A stretch of DNA of 64,000 nt, taken from assembly GCA_025267735.1 (NCBI GenBank), contig CM046303.1, positions 45,211,380 through 45,275,379 of the forward strand, written 5' to 3'. Each line of letters begins with the position of its first letter. Within the stretch, counting starts at the first letter, position 1. A program made the position numbers and the translations under genes. The stretch is from Mactra quadrangularis (lineage: Eukaryota > Mollusca > Bivalvia > Venerida > Mactridae). Under the pieces are notes generated by a model. It was given only the letters and a program-made list of their open reading frames with translations, made no database searches and was not told the DNA's origin. Positions 60,001 through 63,972 of this stretch are shown piece by piece.

Positions 60001-61278
60001 GATGTCATAGTTTAGTAATGTGGTGATTATATATCCATAGGTAGATGGCTATATAGTCAGTTCCAACAGTCTTGATGTTGGTTAACCCCTCTGCCAACTG
60101 TTCGAGAAAACCTGGTTCATTCCCCAGTAGGGCATACATTTTCTTATTTTTTCTAGTGATGTCAGAAGTGTTTGATGAACCGATGCATAGCACAGCATGG
60201 ACAGTTTGGAGAGCTTGCTCAGCCAAGGCACAAGACAACTTTTGGGGACAGGTACCCATACCCTCATGAAGGGGGATATTTTGTAATTTCAAGACAACAT
60301 TAGAAATTTTCAGCCAACTCATATATGTGTACAGTTGTGAGGTGTACCAGACACATTTACTCTGAACACTAATCTAACATTGAATTGAAAACTAGTAAAG
60401 ATTGTGACTATAGAATGACAAATAAAAATTTTAATTAAATTTCGCGGGGAATTTTTATCTAAAATAGGAAAAAACATATGTTTTTGAGATGGGAAATGGA
60501 GCCTATATTCGATCTGAAATAATGCCAAATGAGTGCCCTGGAAGAGTGTTATGACCATCAGATCATGGATATACAGCTACTTCCAACAACACTGATGTTG
60601 GGTTAAAACACTTTTAGCAATGTGGTTGAGTGCCTACCCCCTGGATAACTAAATTATATTCTCAGTCAGGGCATACAATTGTTATTCTCTTTCTTGATTA
60701 GGTTAAGAGTTAGTGTGAATATGTCCCCATCCTTAAACTTCACCATGAGTATGATAGAAAGACTCATTGAGTGGGAAAGCTGGGGGTCCCCCAAAGCCTA
60801 AAGTTAATGCGTATAGATCTGAAGATAAGGTTTGATTCTATTGTGCCACTTTTCAAACAAAAACTAAACCACACAACCCATGAAGCTACATATCATACTT
60901 ACACATTGAATTAAAGTAATCATGAATAAATGCTTTAAATTAACGATCCACAGATATATCATAAATGCCAGGTATCTGTCTCAATTAGAAGCATTCGGCT
61001 GTTGTCCATGTAAGAAGTACATATGGTGCTCTGTATTAGCCCATTTCAATTAACCTTTTAAAAACAGATCTAAACCTCATAACCCATGAACCTACAGATT
61101 ATATTTACATATTGATCGCATGTAATCAAGAATAAAGGATATAAATAAAGGATGTATAAGTGACATGAACACTACTCAAAAACGCATATCAGACTCAGTC
61201 TCTGGAAGAAAACATTCACAATTTTAACAAAACTAAACCTACCTGTACAGGCTGCTGTTGTTTATTTCTGTCACCCAT
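20891..61278 (-). CDS. CCP110: CP110 centriolar coiled-coil protein, whole gene (14 coding exons)
   Basis: CP110 caps the distal end of centrioles with CEP97, limits centriole length and represses ciliogenesis (established for the family). The joined exons give 5307 bases: 1768 residues plus a TGA stop. Vertebrate CP110 is roughly 1000 residues, so this copy is much longer, mainly through exon 4. Family matches seen: LQFMSLIKFNGVSILPP near residues 43-59; a charged helix at 63-103; a Gln/Glu-rich coiled coil near 1155-1202; FCKVSAAVKGYLTRRL near 1504-1519, in the region that binds calmodulin in vertebrates; and LLDIHEIFFVISIPERMSI near 1572-1590. The tail is Lys/Ser-rich and basic. Long Ser-rich (about 104-220) and Asp/Glu-rich (about 980-1040) segments look disordered. 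Junctions of exons 1-9 are all phase 0. Confidence 0.93.
21389..21586 (-). mobile_element. CCP110: GGTTTAATGCTGTAGCAACA-type mollusc repeat in intron 13
   Basis: Same family and orientation as 17597-17775: ACCATTCTCC start, GGGCAGTTGTCAGGCACTGA, and ATTAAACCCAACC end. It ends about 30 bases from the exon 13 donor. Confidence 0.6.
21616..21695 (-). CDS. CCP110: CCP110 exon 13
   Basis: 80 bases, phase 2 to phase 1. Acceptor GCATTACAG, donor CAG|GTAAGT. Encodes a basic stretch, EMKERPKSTMEKRKSGEGSN, resembling the Lys/Arg-rich tails of CP110 proteins in composition only. Confidence 0.8.
21903..21966 (-). repeat. Short dispersed GTTTTATGGCGCACCAACAC repeat
   Basis: About 60 bases: read on the minus strand, GTTTGTTTTGTTTGTTTGGG then a GGCGCACCAACAC core and GGTCATATCGCGCTGAA. 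Two other copies are at 35251-35312 and 53133-53192. Confidence 0.65.
22463..22610. mobile_element. MITE with ATTCAACTGTCAGTG-type TIRs (copy 1)
   Basis: Left end ATTCAACTGTAAGTGACTGA and right end, inverted, ATTCAACTGTCAGTCGCTCA. It abuts the 22610-23273 element, forming a composite. A second copy is at 36028-36168. Confidence 0.55.
22610..23273. mobile_element. GC-richer TIR element in intron 12
   Basis: Ends AAGGGCTGGTCACATAGGCC and, inverted, AAGGGCCAGTCACATAGGCC continue with AAAAYGCATRAATCAC, giving ~36-base TIRs. The interior is richer in CpG than its surroundings and dense in ACGC, GCGTAA and TTGCGC motifs that could be subterminal binding repeats. No protein frame. It ends 41 bases from the exon 12 donor. 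Confidence 0.7.
23314..23376 (-). CDS. CCP110: CCP110 exon 12
   Basis: 63 bases, phase 2 to phase 2. Acceptor ATTTGTCAG, donor AAG|GTAAGA. Encodes ALRPLQGQISPIGTDRQITV. Short and not conserved with vertebrates, supported by clean splice sites and phase. Confidence 0.8.
23838..24081. mobile_element. MITE with TGGTGCTTTTCACAAAAA TIRs (copy 1)
   Basis: Ends TGGTGCTTTTCACAAAAAAT and, inverted, TGCACCTTTTCACAAAAAAT, continuing into CTTACGATAA / CTTACAAAAA. Flanked by CAG and CTG. Copies at 44517-44763 and 51524-51770 suggest a three-base C(A/T)G target duplication. Confidence 0.65.
24174..24440. mobile_element. SINE-like dispersed repeat, copy 1 (intron 11)
   Basis: Begins AACAAGTAAATCTGTGAGCT, passes through CACTAGTGATACCCCC, AGCAAGGAGCATGAAATCGC, GGCTGCTGCATGTTATAG and a GGACGGACGGATGGACGCA run, and ends TTCTTCGAAGCGGGGTATAA. 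Three copies are in this window. It ends 34 bases from the exon 11 donor. Confidence 0.75.
24474..24566 (-). CDS. CCP110: CCP110 exon 11
   Basis: 93 bases, phase 2 to phase 2. Acceptor CATTGACTAG, donor CAG|GTAACT. Encodes QLAEESIFGSTELRPK and a Ser/Pro/Thr-rich linker. Only this acceptor restores the reading frame from exon 10. Another AG five bases further in would break it. Confidence 0.82.
24655..24850. mobile_element. Diverged relative of the 50798-51001 MITE
   Basis: Shares GAGTTTTCCCTGC, ACAATGTTTGTGTATAAAGAAC, AGCAATTATGTGTACAAAAC and GAAAAACCCATAAATTGGAG with that element, in the same order. The ends are too decayed to place a TIR. Confidence 0.4.
25101..25189 (-). CDS. CCP110: CCP110 exon 10
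   Basis: 89 bases, phase 0 to phase 2. Acceptor TTATTACAG; donor CA|GTATCC is weaker than the others but is the only one that keeps the frame. Residues SQPKLSKATLKALERKKKA align with the SAATQKSLDRKKYMKAA segment of vertebrate CP110. Confidence 0.88.
25711..25976. mobile_element. Tc1/mariner-type MITE in intron 9
   Basis: TA on both sides; ends CAGTGCCATCCATAATAACC and, inverted, CCGTGCCATCCAAAATTACC, each followed by TTTAC. 266 bases with no frame. TA duplication and a CAGTGCC end are typical of Tc1/mariner. Confidence 0.75.
26014..26130 (-). CDS. CCP110: CCP110 exon 9 (IHEIFFVISIPERMSI)
   Basis: 39 codons, residues 1568-1606, phase 0. Acceptor TATTTGTTTCAG, donor TCT|GTAAGT. LLDIHEIFFVISIPERMSII matches the [20 protein letters not shown] block. 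A dispersed repeat (26151-26410) ends 20 bases upstream of this exon, and a Tc1-like MITE (25711-25976) lies 37 bases downstream. Confidence 0.95.
26151..26410. mobile_element. SINE-like dispersed repeat, copy 2 (intron 8)
   Basis: Same family as 24174-24440, lacking part of the segment after GATACCCCC. It ends only 20 bases from exon 9, so on the transcribed strand the region just before the acceptor, including any branch point, comes from the repeat. Confidence 0.75.
26860..26961 (-). CDS. CCP110: CCP110 exon 8
   Basis: 34 codons, residues 1534-1567, phase 0. Acceptor TTATTTAG, donor CAG|GTATGT. DTRNVAFSFQAETPIKKGTF aligns with DTMEFIRSFQSEAPLKRG of vertebrate CP110, directly continuing exon 7. 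Confidence 0.93.
27034..27136. mobile_element. Tiny MITE with TATTATCAAA inverted ends
   Basis: CAGGGGTCCGTATTATCAAA at the left and, inverted, CTGGGATGCATATTATCAAA at the right; about 100 bases in intron 7. Confidence 0.45.
27441..27485 (-). mobile_element. Fragment of the GTTTAACGCCGTAGCAACAC repeat
   Basis: Only the end of the element remains, read on the minus strand as GTTTAACGCCGTAGCAACAC then ATTGTATAGGTCATAT. Confidence 0.6.
27885..28001 (-). CDS. CCP110: CCP110 exon 7 (conserved FCKVSAAVKGYLTRRL)
   Basis: 39 codons, residues 1495-1533, phase 0. Acceptor ATATTCACAG, donor GAT|GTAAGT. FCKVSAAVKGYLTRRLLKTP is the strongest family signature, matching the ITAVAKGFLTRRLMQT region of vertebrate CP110. 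The basic amphipathic pattern suits calmodulin binding, as described for that region in the human protein. Confidence 0.95.
28554..29132 (-). CDS. CCP110: CCP110 exon 6
   Basis: 193 codons, residues 1302-1494, phase 0. Acceptor TATTTTAG, donor GAG|GTATGA. Rich in Asn, Pro, Ser and Tyr, with repeated NTSYSSIAPYQD / NTSYSTIPHRD motifs and DPR triplets. No known domain; a disordered linker between the exon 4 coiled coil and the conserved C-terminal block. Confidence 0.85.
30045..30341 (-). CDS. CCP110: CCP110 exon 5
   Basis: 99 codons, residues 1203-1301, phase 0. Acceptor CATTTTCAG, donor CAT|GTATGT; an in-frame alternative donor lies six bases upstream. It contains an imperfect internal repeat: MNGSINQGPMCS, INGAMNQGPMCS, LNGSI. 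Polar, probably disordered, and without similarity to vertebrate CP110, so lineage-specific. Placement rests on splice sites, phase and codon-like sequence. Confidence 0.8.
30814..31182. mobile_element. Possible decayed transposon in intron 4
   Basis: Bounded by GTTCCCAAAGTTTTTTTT and, inverted, GGAACCAGTGGTTTTTTTTC, with repeated TTCCCCT runs inside. The ends match only weakly. Confidence 0.3.
31303..34599 (-). CDS. CCP110: CCP110 exon 4 (giant, 1099 codons)
   Basis: Residues 104-1202, phase 0. Acceptor ATATTTTCAG, donor GAG|GTAAGA. It starts ERRAAKQASKS, continuing the exon 3 helix. A Ser/Pro-rich stretch with many SPKS-type sites (about 115-220, possible proline-directed kinase sites) follows. 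A helical block FFISEEQAMATLDSLQPDF and LKQQQIIHMLTKLSKALN (about 445-500) looks structured. Then come low-complexity sequence, KKWDVDESVLMLQP (about 895-910), an Asp/Glu-rich tract near 980-1040, and a coiled coil (QTQQFEIIQQKLIEHQRAQL) leading to SLEKEIE. That coiled coil aligns with the EEMRKRLEEQHAQQLSLL region of vertebrate CP110. Antisense open frames inside it are shadows. Confidence 0.93.
35251..35312 (-). repeat. Short dispersed GTTTTGCGGCGCACCAACAC repeat
   Basis: Second copy of the family at 21903-21966, better preserved: TTCGGCGCGATATGACCTTT at the left and CAAACAAACAAACAAACC at the right. Lies in intron 3. Confidence 0.65.
36028..36168. mobile_element. MITE with ATTCAACTnACAGTGG-type TIRs (copy 2)
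   Basis: ATTCAACTTACAGTGGTGCA at the left and, inverted, ATTCAACTGTCAGTGGTGCA at the right, followed on both sides by TGCATTAA-like sequence. About 140 bases. Confidence 0.65.
36229..36302. repeat. Hairpin shared with the 2.6-kb satellite
   Basis: GAGGGTTGCCCGCAAGACTG pairs with CAATCTTGCTGGCAACCCTC. GGGTTGCCCGCAAGACTGTA followed by GTAACTCGC is the inverted form of the hairpin that starts each satellite unit (3171, 5786, 8401, 11019). Confidence 0.75.
36897..37310. mobile_element. MITE with GGGCACGTTC TIRs in intron 3
   Basis: GGGCACGTTCTACAAGGCGA and, inverted, GGGCACGTTCCACTAGGCGA, each followed by TC and CTAGC-rich palindromic sequence (GCTAGCTAGC inside). 414 bases, no frame. Confidence 0.7.
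37577..38001. mobile_element. hAT-type MITE next to CCP110 exon 3
   Basis: Ends TAAAGCTGTCATTGATT and, inverted, TAGAGCTGTCATTGATT, flanked by perfect 8-base duplications ATGGACAC (37569-37576 and 38002-38009). The interior is rich in ATCGAT palindromes. An 8-base target duplication is typical of hAT. The right duplication ends 17 bases from the exon 3 donor. Confidence 0.85.
38027..38155 (-). CDS. CCP110: CCP110 exon 3
   Basis: 43 codons, residues 61-103, phase 0. Acceptor CATTTCAG, donor GAG|GTACGT. It encodes an Arg/Glu-rich helix (ESRREEMVSYKHEALRRE and EELHAKVQSIVAGVE) aligned with the helix that follows the N-terminal motif in vertebrate CP110. A hAT-type MITE lies 17 bases beyond the donor. 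Intron 2 upstream is 13 kb and holds the TTAA-bounded 8.1-kb block. Confidence 0.9.
38476..38787. mobile_element. Possible short element with CAGTCCCA ends
   Basis: CAGTCCCA and its inverted copy TGGGACTG bound 312 bases with repeated GTACGG motifs (CCGTACGGAGC, GTCCGTACTGG, GTACGGTGCC twice). The TIRs are short and there is no clear target duplication. Confidence 0.35.
39123..39134. promoter_or_regulatory. NRF1-like palindrome TGCGCATGCGCC
   Basis: Close to the NRF1 consensus (YGCGCAYGCGCR), in a CpG-bearing stretch about 350 bases upstream of the microprotein ATG at 39482. Copy B keeps GTTACGTCGTCACCG, located just after this motif in copy A, but not the motif itself. Confidence 0.4.
39482..39523 (+). 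CDS. Candidate microprotein, exon 1 (copy A)
   Basis: Fourteen codons, MFSSNKFDYGPRLQ, ending at a strong CAG|GTATGT donor. An in-frame TGA lies three codons upstream of the ATG, so the start is well bounded. Joined to the exon at 40520 the frame continues for 20 codons to a TAA. The product would be 34 residues. Copy B has the same start, length and donor but a stop at codon 9. No known family is recognised. The alternative is a lncRNA with a chance ORF. Confidence 0.4.
40520..40582 (+). CDS. Candidate microprotein, exon 2 (copy A)
   Basis: Acceptor TTCTTACTTTCAG, then VADILKCAIMMILRWLGNRL and TAA. The segment is hydrophobic with Lys and Arg spaced so that it could form an amphipathic or membrane-inserted helix. 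Part of the frame (DIL, CAI, MILR) is kept in copy B with substitutions at several third codon positions. Both the intron (996 bases) and the acceptor have counterparts in copy B. Confidence 0.4.
   Translation, partial: VADILKCAIMMILRWLGNRL
40658..40663 (+). terminator. AATAAA poly(A) signal of copy A module
   Basis: AATAAA 76 bases after the microprotein stop, within a segment (AATAAAATGAAT) conserved in copy B at 44469-44474. Confidence 0.45.
41385..42425. repeat. ~390-bp tandem repeat between the two modules
   Basis: TTAAAAAGTTCGG(A/T)GAC recurs at about 41614, 42001 and 42391 (spacing 388-390), with GTGGGTGGGGTATTT at 41761 and 42151 and TTTTGGCGGGAAATTT in the last two units. The first unit is partial. 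Confidence 0.85.
43213..44368 (+). pseudogene. Copy B counterpart of the microprotein gene, interrupted
   Basis: Exon 1 (43213-43254) is exactly as long as in copy A and reads MFSVNECD, then TAA at codon 9, then five more codons to a CAG|GTACGA donor. Exon 2 starts at 44321 after TTTCTTTCAG and reads VTDILTCAILMILRA then TGA. An insertion after AGA breaks the rest. Either a decayed duplicate, or evidence that the ORF was never functional and only the transcript structure matters. Confidence 0.45.
44050..44140 (-). mobile_element. tRNA-derived SINE head in copy B
   Basis: The minus strand reads GGTAGCTCCGGGATTTGG (A-box-like) and, 40 bases on, AGATTCGAATCCC (B-box-like). The acceptor stem does not pair. 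Absent from copy A, so inserted after the duplication. Confidence 0.5.
44517..44763. mobile_element. MITE with TGGCGCTTTTCACAAAAA TIRs (copy 2)
   Basis: Flanked by CTG on both sides. Ends TGCACCTTTTCACAAAAATT and, inverted, TGGCGCTTTTCACAAAAAGT. Copy A has the uninterrupted site (CTTATATATGCTTGGTT), giving a natural empty-site comparison. Confidence 0.7.
44893..44995. mobile_element. One-ended hAT-like fragment
   Basis: Begins TAGGGCTGTCACCATA, resembling the TAnnGCTG ends of the hAT MITEs at 37577, 57034 and 63153, and contains inverted ATATCGTGG/CCACGGCAATAT motifs. No matching right end. Confidence 0.35.
47050..48300. other. CCP110: Intron 2 stretch, nothing recognised
   Basis: AT-rich, with a short (TA)n run near 47842. 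No repeat family or splice-paired frame was recognised. Confidence 0.5.
48350..49040. repeat. Diverged tandem duplication (~460-bp spacing)
   Basis: ATCAATTTGTGTGAAAAA, TTTTCnGAAAAA(A)TGC, AATCAGTGG, TTCATGAAAT and a CATTTnnnCATTnnTTTG-type segment recur in order in 48355-48560 and 48810-49000. Both copies are well decayed. Confidence 0.65.
49123..49804. mobile_element. Element with CAGGCCTTTTT inverted ends in intron 2
   Basis: CAGGCCTTTTTCAT at the left and, inverted, CAGGCCTTTTTTTCAT at the right. 682 bases with repeated GGGGAAAA motifs and a GCCGTTTAACGGC palindrome next to the right end. No transposase frame. Confidence 0.55.
50798..51001. mobile_element. ~200-bp MITE with AATAGAC...GGAATTCAAAT TIRs
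   Basis: AATAGACTATATTCGGAATT and, inverted, AATAGACCTACTCCGGAATT, both continuing CAAATnTnTGGGnTTTTCC. It lies about 180 bases downstream of the exon 2 donor. Confidence 0.65.
51180..51323 (-). CDS. CCP110: CCP110 exon 2
   Basis: 48 codons, residues 13-60, phase 0 at both ends. Acceptor TTCTATTTCAG, donor GTATGTG. It contains LQFMSLIKFNGVSILPP, matching the N-terminal ISLIRFHGVAILSP block of vertebrate CP110. Met-16 (APDM) is an alternative start if exon 1 is not used. Intron 1 before it is about 9.9 kb. Confidence 0.9.
51524..51770. mobile_element. MITE with TGGTGCTTTTCACAAAAA TIRs (copy 3)
   Basis: Flanked by CAG on both sides. Ends TGGTGCTTTTCACAAAAATT and, inverted, TGTGCTCCTTTTCACAAAAA. 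The interior (TATCATATCATAGTT, ATCTGACTTTGAACTGCAAA) is close to copy 1 at 23838. Confidence 0.7.
52640..52845. mobile_element. Hairpin insertion flanked by a diverged direct duplication
   Basis: CAAGGGCTGAACGAAATACTA (52701) pairs with the inverted arm ending at 52771. Outside it, TGGAGAGCC...TGTATTGAACATTGA occurs on both sides (52650-52688 and 52800-52840). Confidence 0.5.
52850..54318. other. CCP110: Intron 1 stretch with one short dispersed repeat
   Basis: Holds the third copy (53133-53192) of the GTTTGTTTGGGTTTTACGGG / GCACCAACAC repeat, on the plus strand. Nothing else recognised. Confidence 0.5.
54319..54693. mobile_element. Tc1/mariner-type MITE in intron 1
   Basis: TA on both sides. 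Inverted ends CAGTACCCACCAAAAGTTTG are identical over at least 20 bases. 375 bases, no open transposase frame. The perfect ends suggest fairly recent insertion. Confidence 0.85.
55234..55713. mobile_element. GC-rich TIR element in intron 1
   Basis: GGCTGACTTGATTTGCCCGG and, inverted, GGCCGACTTGATTTGCCCGG, both continuing GCGGCTTA. CpG-bearing subterminal motifs (AAGCCG, ACCGG, CGGCG). 480 bases, no protein frame. Confidence 0.75.
55720..57030. other. CCP110: Intron 1 stretch, nothing recognised
   Basis: AT-rich unique-looking sequence without a paired frame, hairpin or repeat family. Confidence 0.5.
57034..57493. mobile_element. hAT-type MITE in intron 1
   Basis: Perfect 8-base duplications AGTCTATA (57026-57033 and 57494-57501) flank TAAGGCTG ... 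CAGCCCTA. The interior has GATTCGTGGTTCGATTC repeats near the right end. 460 bases, no frame. Confidence 0.8.
57934..58241. mobile_element. SINE-like dispersed repeat, copy 3 (intron 1)
   Basis: Longest of the three copies. It keeps the segment CTATCATAATGTAACTTTCA that the others lack, plus the GGACGGACGGACGCACGCAC run and a TTCTTCGAAGCGGGGGTATA end. Confidence 0.75.
58961..59290. repeat. 140-bp tandem repeat of a widespread mollusc-type repeat
   Basis: Units start at AGTTATGAAGCGGA (58961, 59101) and AGTTATGGAGCAGA (59240, partial), each with CAACAGTGACCTTGAC, AATCCCAAGCTA and ACCAAATTTGGTAA. Confidence 0.8.
59596..59618. repeat. (ATC)n microsatellite
   Basis: Seven or so ATC units followed by CGGTTTATTTTAAACAGGCC; possibly the tail of a retroelement. 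Confidence 0.7.
60005..60322 (-). other. Coding-like open frame of unknown origin in intron 1
   Basis: A 105-codon minus-strand frame with protein-like composition, including KLSCALAEQALQTVHAVL and LLGNEPGFLEQLAEGLTNIK. No convincing acceptor or donor flanks it, so it is not placed in CCP110. A degraded relative lies at 60560-60700 (shared CCAACA...TGATGTTGG and AGGGCATACA motifs). It may be a fragment of a processed gene or a repeat with an open frame. Not recognised. Confidence 0.3.
61243..61278 (-). CDS. CCP110: CCP110 exon 1 (coding part)
   Basis: Twelve codons, MGDRNKQQQPVQ, then a CAG|GTAGGT donor. The start is supported by a strong Kozak context (G at -3, G at +4) and by an in-frame TGA 14 codons upstream (61318-61320) with no ATG between. 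No family motif lies in this short exon, so it is inferred from phase, splice site and position. Confidence 0.7.
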
Positions 61279-61589
61279 TACTTGAAGATTGAAAATATTC
61301 CAATAAAAGATGATGAGTCATTCATATTTGGCAATAGTTTTCACCTAATGTAAACTTCATACTATATCAGTAAGTCAATGACATCATCAAATCATATCAA
61401 AAATTCAAATTTTGACAGGTTCAGACACGAATATTTATTGCATGCCTTCTCTGTCATCAGTAAAAATTATCTTAGTTGATGTATTTATGTCAATATCTTT
61501 TTAAATAAATGAATGACAACGTGGTACTCTAAAAAACAATGGCACAGTTTAACGAAATCAGAACTTAAACTTAATTCATACAATTTATC

Positions 61590-61715
61590 ATAACGACCGG
61601 CGCCATATTTCAACATCAGAATTCCGGGATGTTTCGGTCATTATCGCTATCCGAAGATCGTGGCTATTTACGCGACCGCCGTGTTGACGTACTAAAAGTA
61701 AAAATTTCCCGCAAC
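61590..61715 (-). promoter_or_regulatory. CCP110: Candidate CCP110 promoter
   Basis: A locally GC- and CpG-richer patch (ACCGGCGCCATATTT, TACGCGACCGCCGTGTTGACG) about 310-440 bases upstream of the ATG. It contains TTTCCCGC (61705-61712), an exact E2F-type site. E2F control would suit the G1/S-linked expression known for CP110 but is inferred. No TATA box was seen. Confidence 0.35.
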
Positions 61716-61890
61716 AGTTATTTCCCTTTATTAAAATTATTAATAAACCACAGTGAGTAGATAGACGTATTCCATGTTCTATATTCAGAATTTAAAATGA
61801 CATAGTAAGGATATAAGCTAACAATTCCATGGAATGCCAAAGTGTTAAAGTCGATTCATGAACTGGGATTAAGGTAGGTCTAATAAACAG

Positions 61891-61909
61891 CATTCTCGTT
61901 CCCAGAGTC
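61891..61909. repeat. Single CATTCTCGTTCCCAGAGTC motif
   Basis: Identical 19-mer to both arms of the hairpin at 62307-62364; probably the far end or remnant of the same element. Confidence 0.65.
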
Positions 61910-62306
61910 TAGCCTCTGGCCCCACACGGCTAATTTTAGAAATGAAACGTCATAACTTTGACCGATATCGACCAATATACAAGAATCAAGAAAATAGCTG
62001 CTTGCTTTATGACAGGATGTTATAGACATGCTAAGATTAAATGTGTGTAACACTATATATATTATTATATGTCACTAATTATTGATATTATCAGGCGATT
62101 ATTATACGGGATGACACGCTTCATTAAACAGATTAACACAGTGGCTGTACTCGCAAACTATTTTAGGACTGAAACTTTTATTGACCAGTGTTAAATAGCA
62201 ATAGATAATGAGCTGTGAAATTCGCCGACTTTGAACTCGGGACAACAGGGCAGTTGATTAGGGATGAGGATTGGGAGCATATTGCGTACTGAAGTGCATA
62301 AAAATG

Positions 62307-62364
62307 CATTCTCGTTCCCAGAGTCCAGTAGGATTTTCAATACTAGACTCTGGGAACGAGAATG
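62307..62364. repeat. Perfect 19-bp hairpin
   Basis: CATTCTCGTTCCCAGAGTC (62307-62325) pairs exactly with 62346-62364 around a 20-base loop. The third copy at 61891 suggests a mobile foldback family. Confidence 0.85.
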
Positions 62365-62567
62365 ATAAAAATTTTTATTATATACAGAACACAGTCCGGA
62401 ATACGTTTGCGAATCCGGAAATCTTGCAAACTTACTTTTTTTATTTTTCATCCGATTAATTTCAAATTTTCAATAAATGTAGATCTACACATGGGCATAA
62501 CACCAGTAAACTTTCATCCAGATATCTTTACTAGAAATATGTTTAATTTCAAGTCAATAGTCAAAAT

Positions 62568-62946
62568 TCCCATGGGAATCGGCAAATTCCCATGGGAGAA
62601 ATGGTCTCCCATGGGATTTTGATGGGAGAAAAATGGGAATTTTCTCCCATTTACAAATATGGGAGAAAATTCCCATTTTTTCAAATTCATCTAAACAAAC
62701 ATTTAGACACACAATTGGATAGATCTATAAGTACATATCATTATTCCAAAGAAAAAATAAATAATTTGTCACTTTTAAAGCTTTTAAACACCATTTAAGA
62801 ATTCTCCCATATTATAAATGGGAATTTTCTCCCATGGGAGAATTCTCCCATGTAGAAAATGGGATTTCTCCCATGGGAGAATTCTCCCATTTCTGTATAT
62901 GGGATTTCTCCCATGGGAGAATTCTCCCATTCTTCAAATGGGATTT
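62568..62946. repeat. Palindromic minisatellite (TCTCCCATGGGAGA / GGGAGAATTCTCCC)
   Basis: Two blocks (62568-62680 and 62798-62946) made of alternating self-complementary motifs, separated by short variable spacers that start at an AAATGGGA or TATGGGA. Period is about 50 bases in the second block. Open frames across it are by-products of the repeat. Confidence 0.9.
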
Positions 62947-63152
62947 CCTGATGTATTAGATTTTGCTTATTTGTTAACAAATATCCAAGGGAGCGGTTAT
63001 TTAATGACTAGATATTGCTTTTTATTCACTAATTGACTGTATTTTATGAGTAAATTACTCTGCATAGTTGAAAACAGTTCTATGACCTATTTTATGAACT
63101 AGTTTTATAAACTAAATTGATGCCTATTTTCATTTATAGTTGATGCTTTCTT

Positions 63153-63811
63153 CAGAGCTGCAACGATTCACCGGAATGTCGATTCAATGCGTTTCAGTAT
63201 TTTTTATTTTGATTCAATTTTTTGGATTCGATTCATTTACTAATATAGTTTACTTCAAATATGCATTTATTTGAGCTTAAAACTAAATAATATGATTAAA
63301 TAAAAGTTTACTGAAATTTGATAACACGAAACTCGAAAAACTGCTACATTAATATTTGCTTTTTTCGAAAGTACGAAATGAATTGGGTACGAATGTAAAG
63401 GTCACAAAATGTAATATTAATGTAATTTCAACTAAAAACTTGTTGACAGCATGGAGCATAAATTGTACAAAGATGCAGGTCTTGATAAACTACTGTATAT
63501 ATAACATAAATCCACACTGTGTAGGCAAATATATTTAAATTGGAATTACTAACATCAAAACTTGACTCGCGCCCGCAGAGCCTAAAAACTTCCGGTTTGT
63601 CAGAACAGGTAAAATTCAATTAAACCAACCCAATTAGTGTAGGATCGGGGCATATATTATAAAAATATTTTTTAACAGAGTTTCCAAGACATACTGCTTG
63701 AAATTGTAATGGAAAACTTAAGAGAAATGTAAAAAAGTGAAGGTATCAGTATCGGTCAGTATCGAATCAAAATCAAATTTCGATGTATTGAATCGAATCG
63801 TTGCAGCCCTA
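63153..63811. mobile_element. hAT-type MITE at the right of the window
   Basis: Ends CAGAGCTGCAACGATTC and, inverted, TAGGGCTGCAACGATTC, flanked by 8-base near-duplications GCTTTCTT (63145-63152) and GCTTTCCT (63812-63819). GATTCAAT/GAATCGAA motifs fill the subterminal regions. 659 bases, no transposase frame. Confidence 0.8.
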
Positions 63812-63972
63812 GCTTTCCTAGTTAGAGCATGAATGTATTGTTTTCATGTAAGATAATTGTCTGGAAACTGGTTAGTTGAAACAGTGACTAAAATCTTTTT
63901 CAGCAGTGTTTTAAACATTCTATCTAGAATCCCGAATGGGGCACACTTGCATGGAGTTTGTTGTTTTATTTA

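Noticed and set aside
62592..63036. Open frames across the palindromic minisatellite
   Set aside because: The frames (repeated MGEFSHGR-like strings) arise from the repeat itself on both strands.
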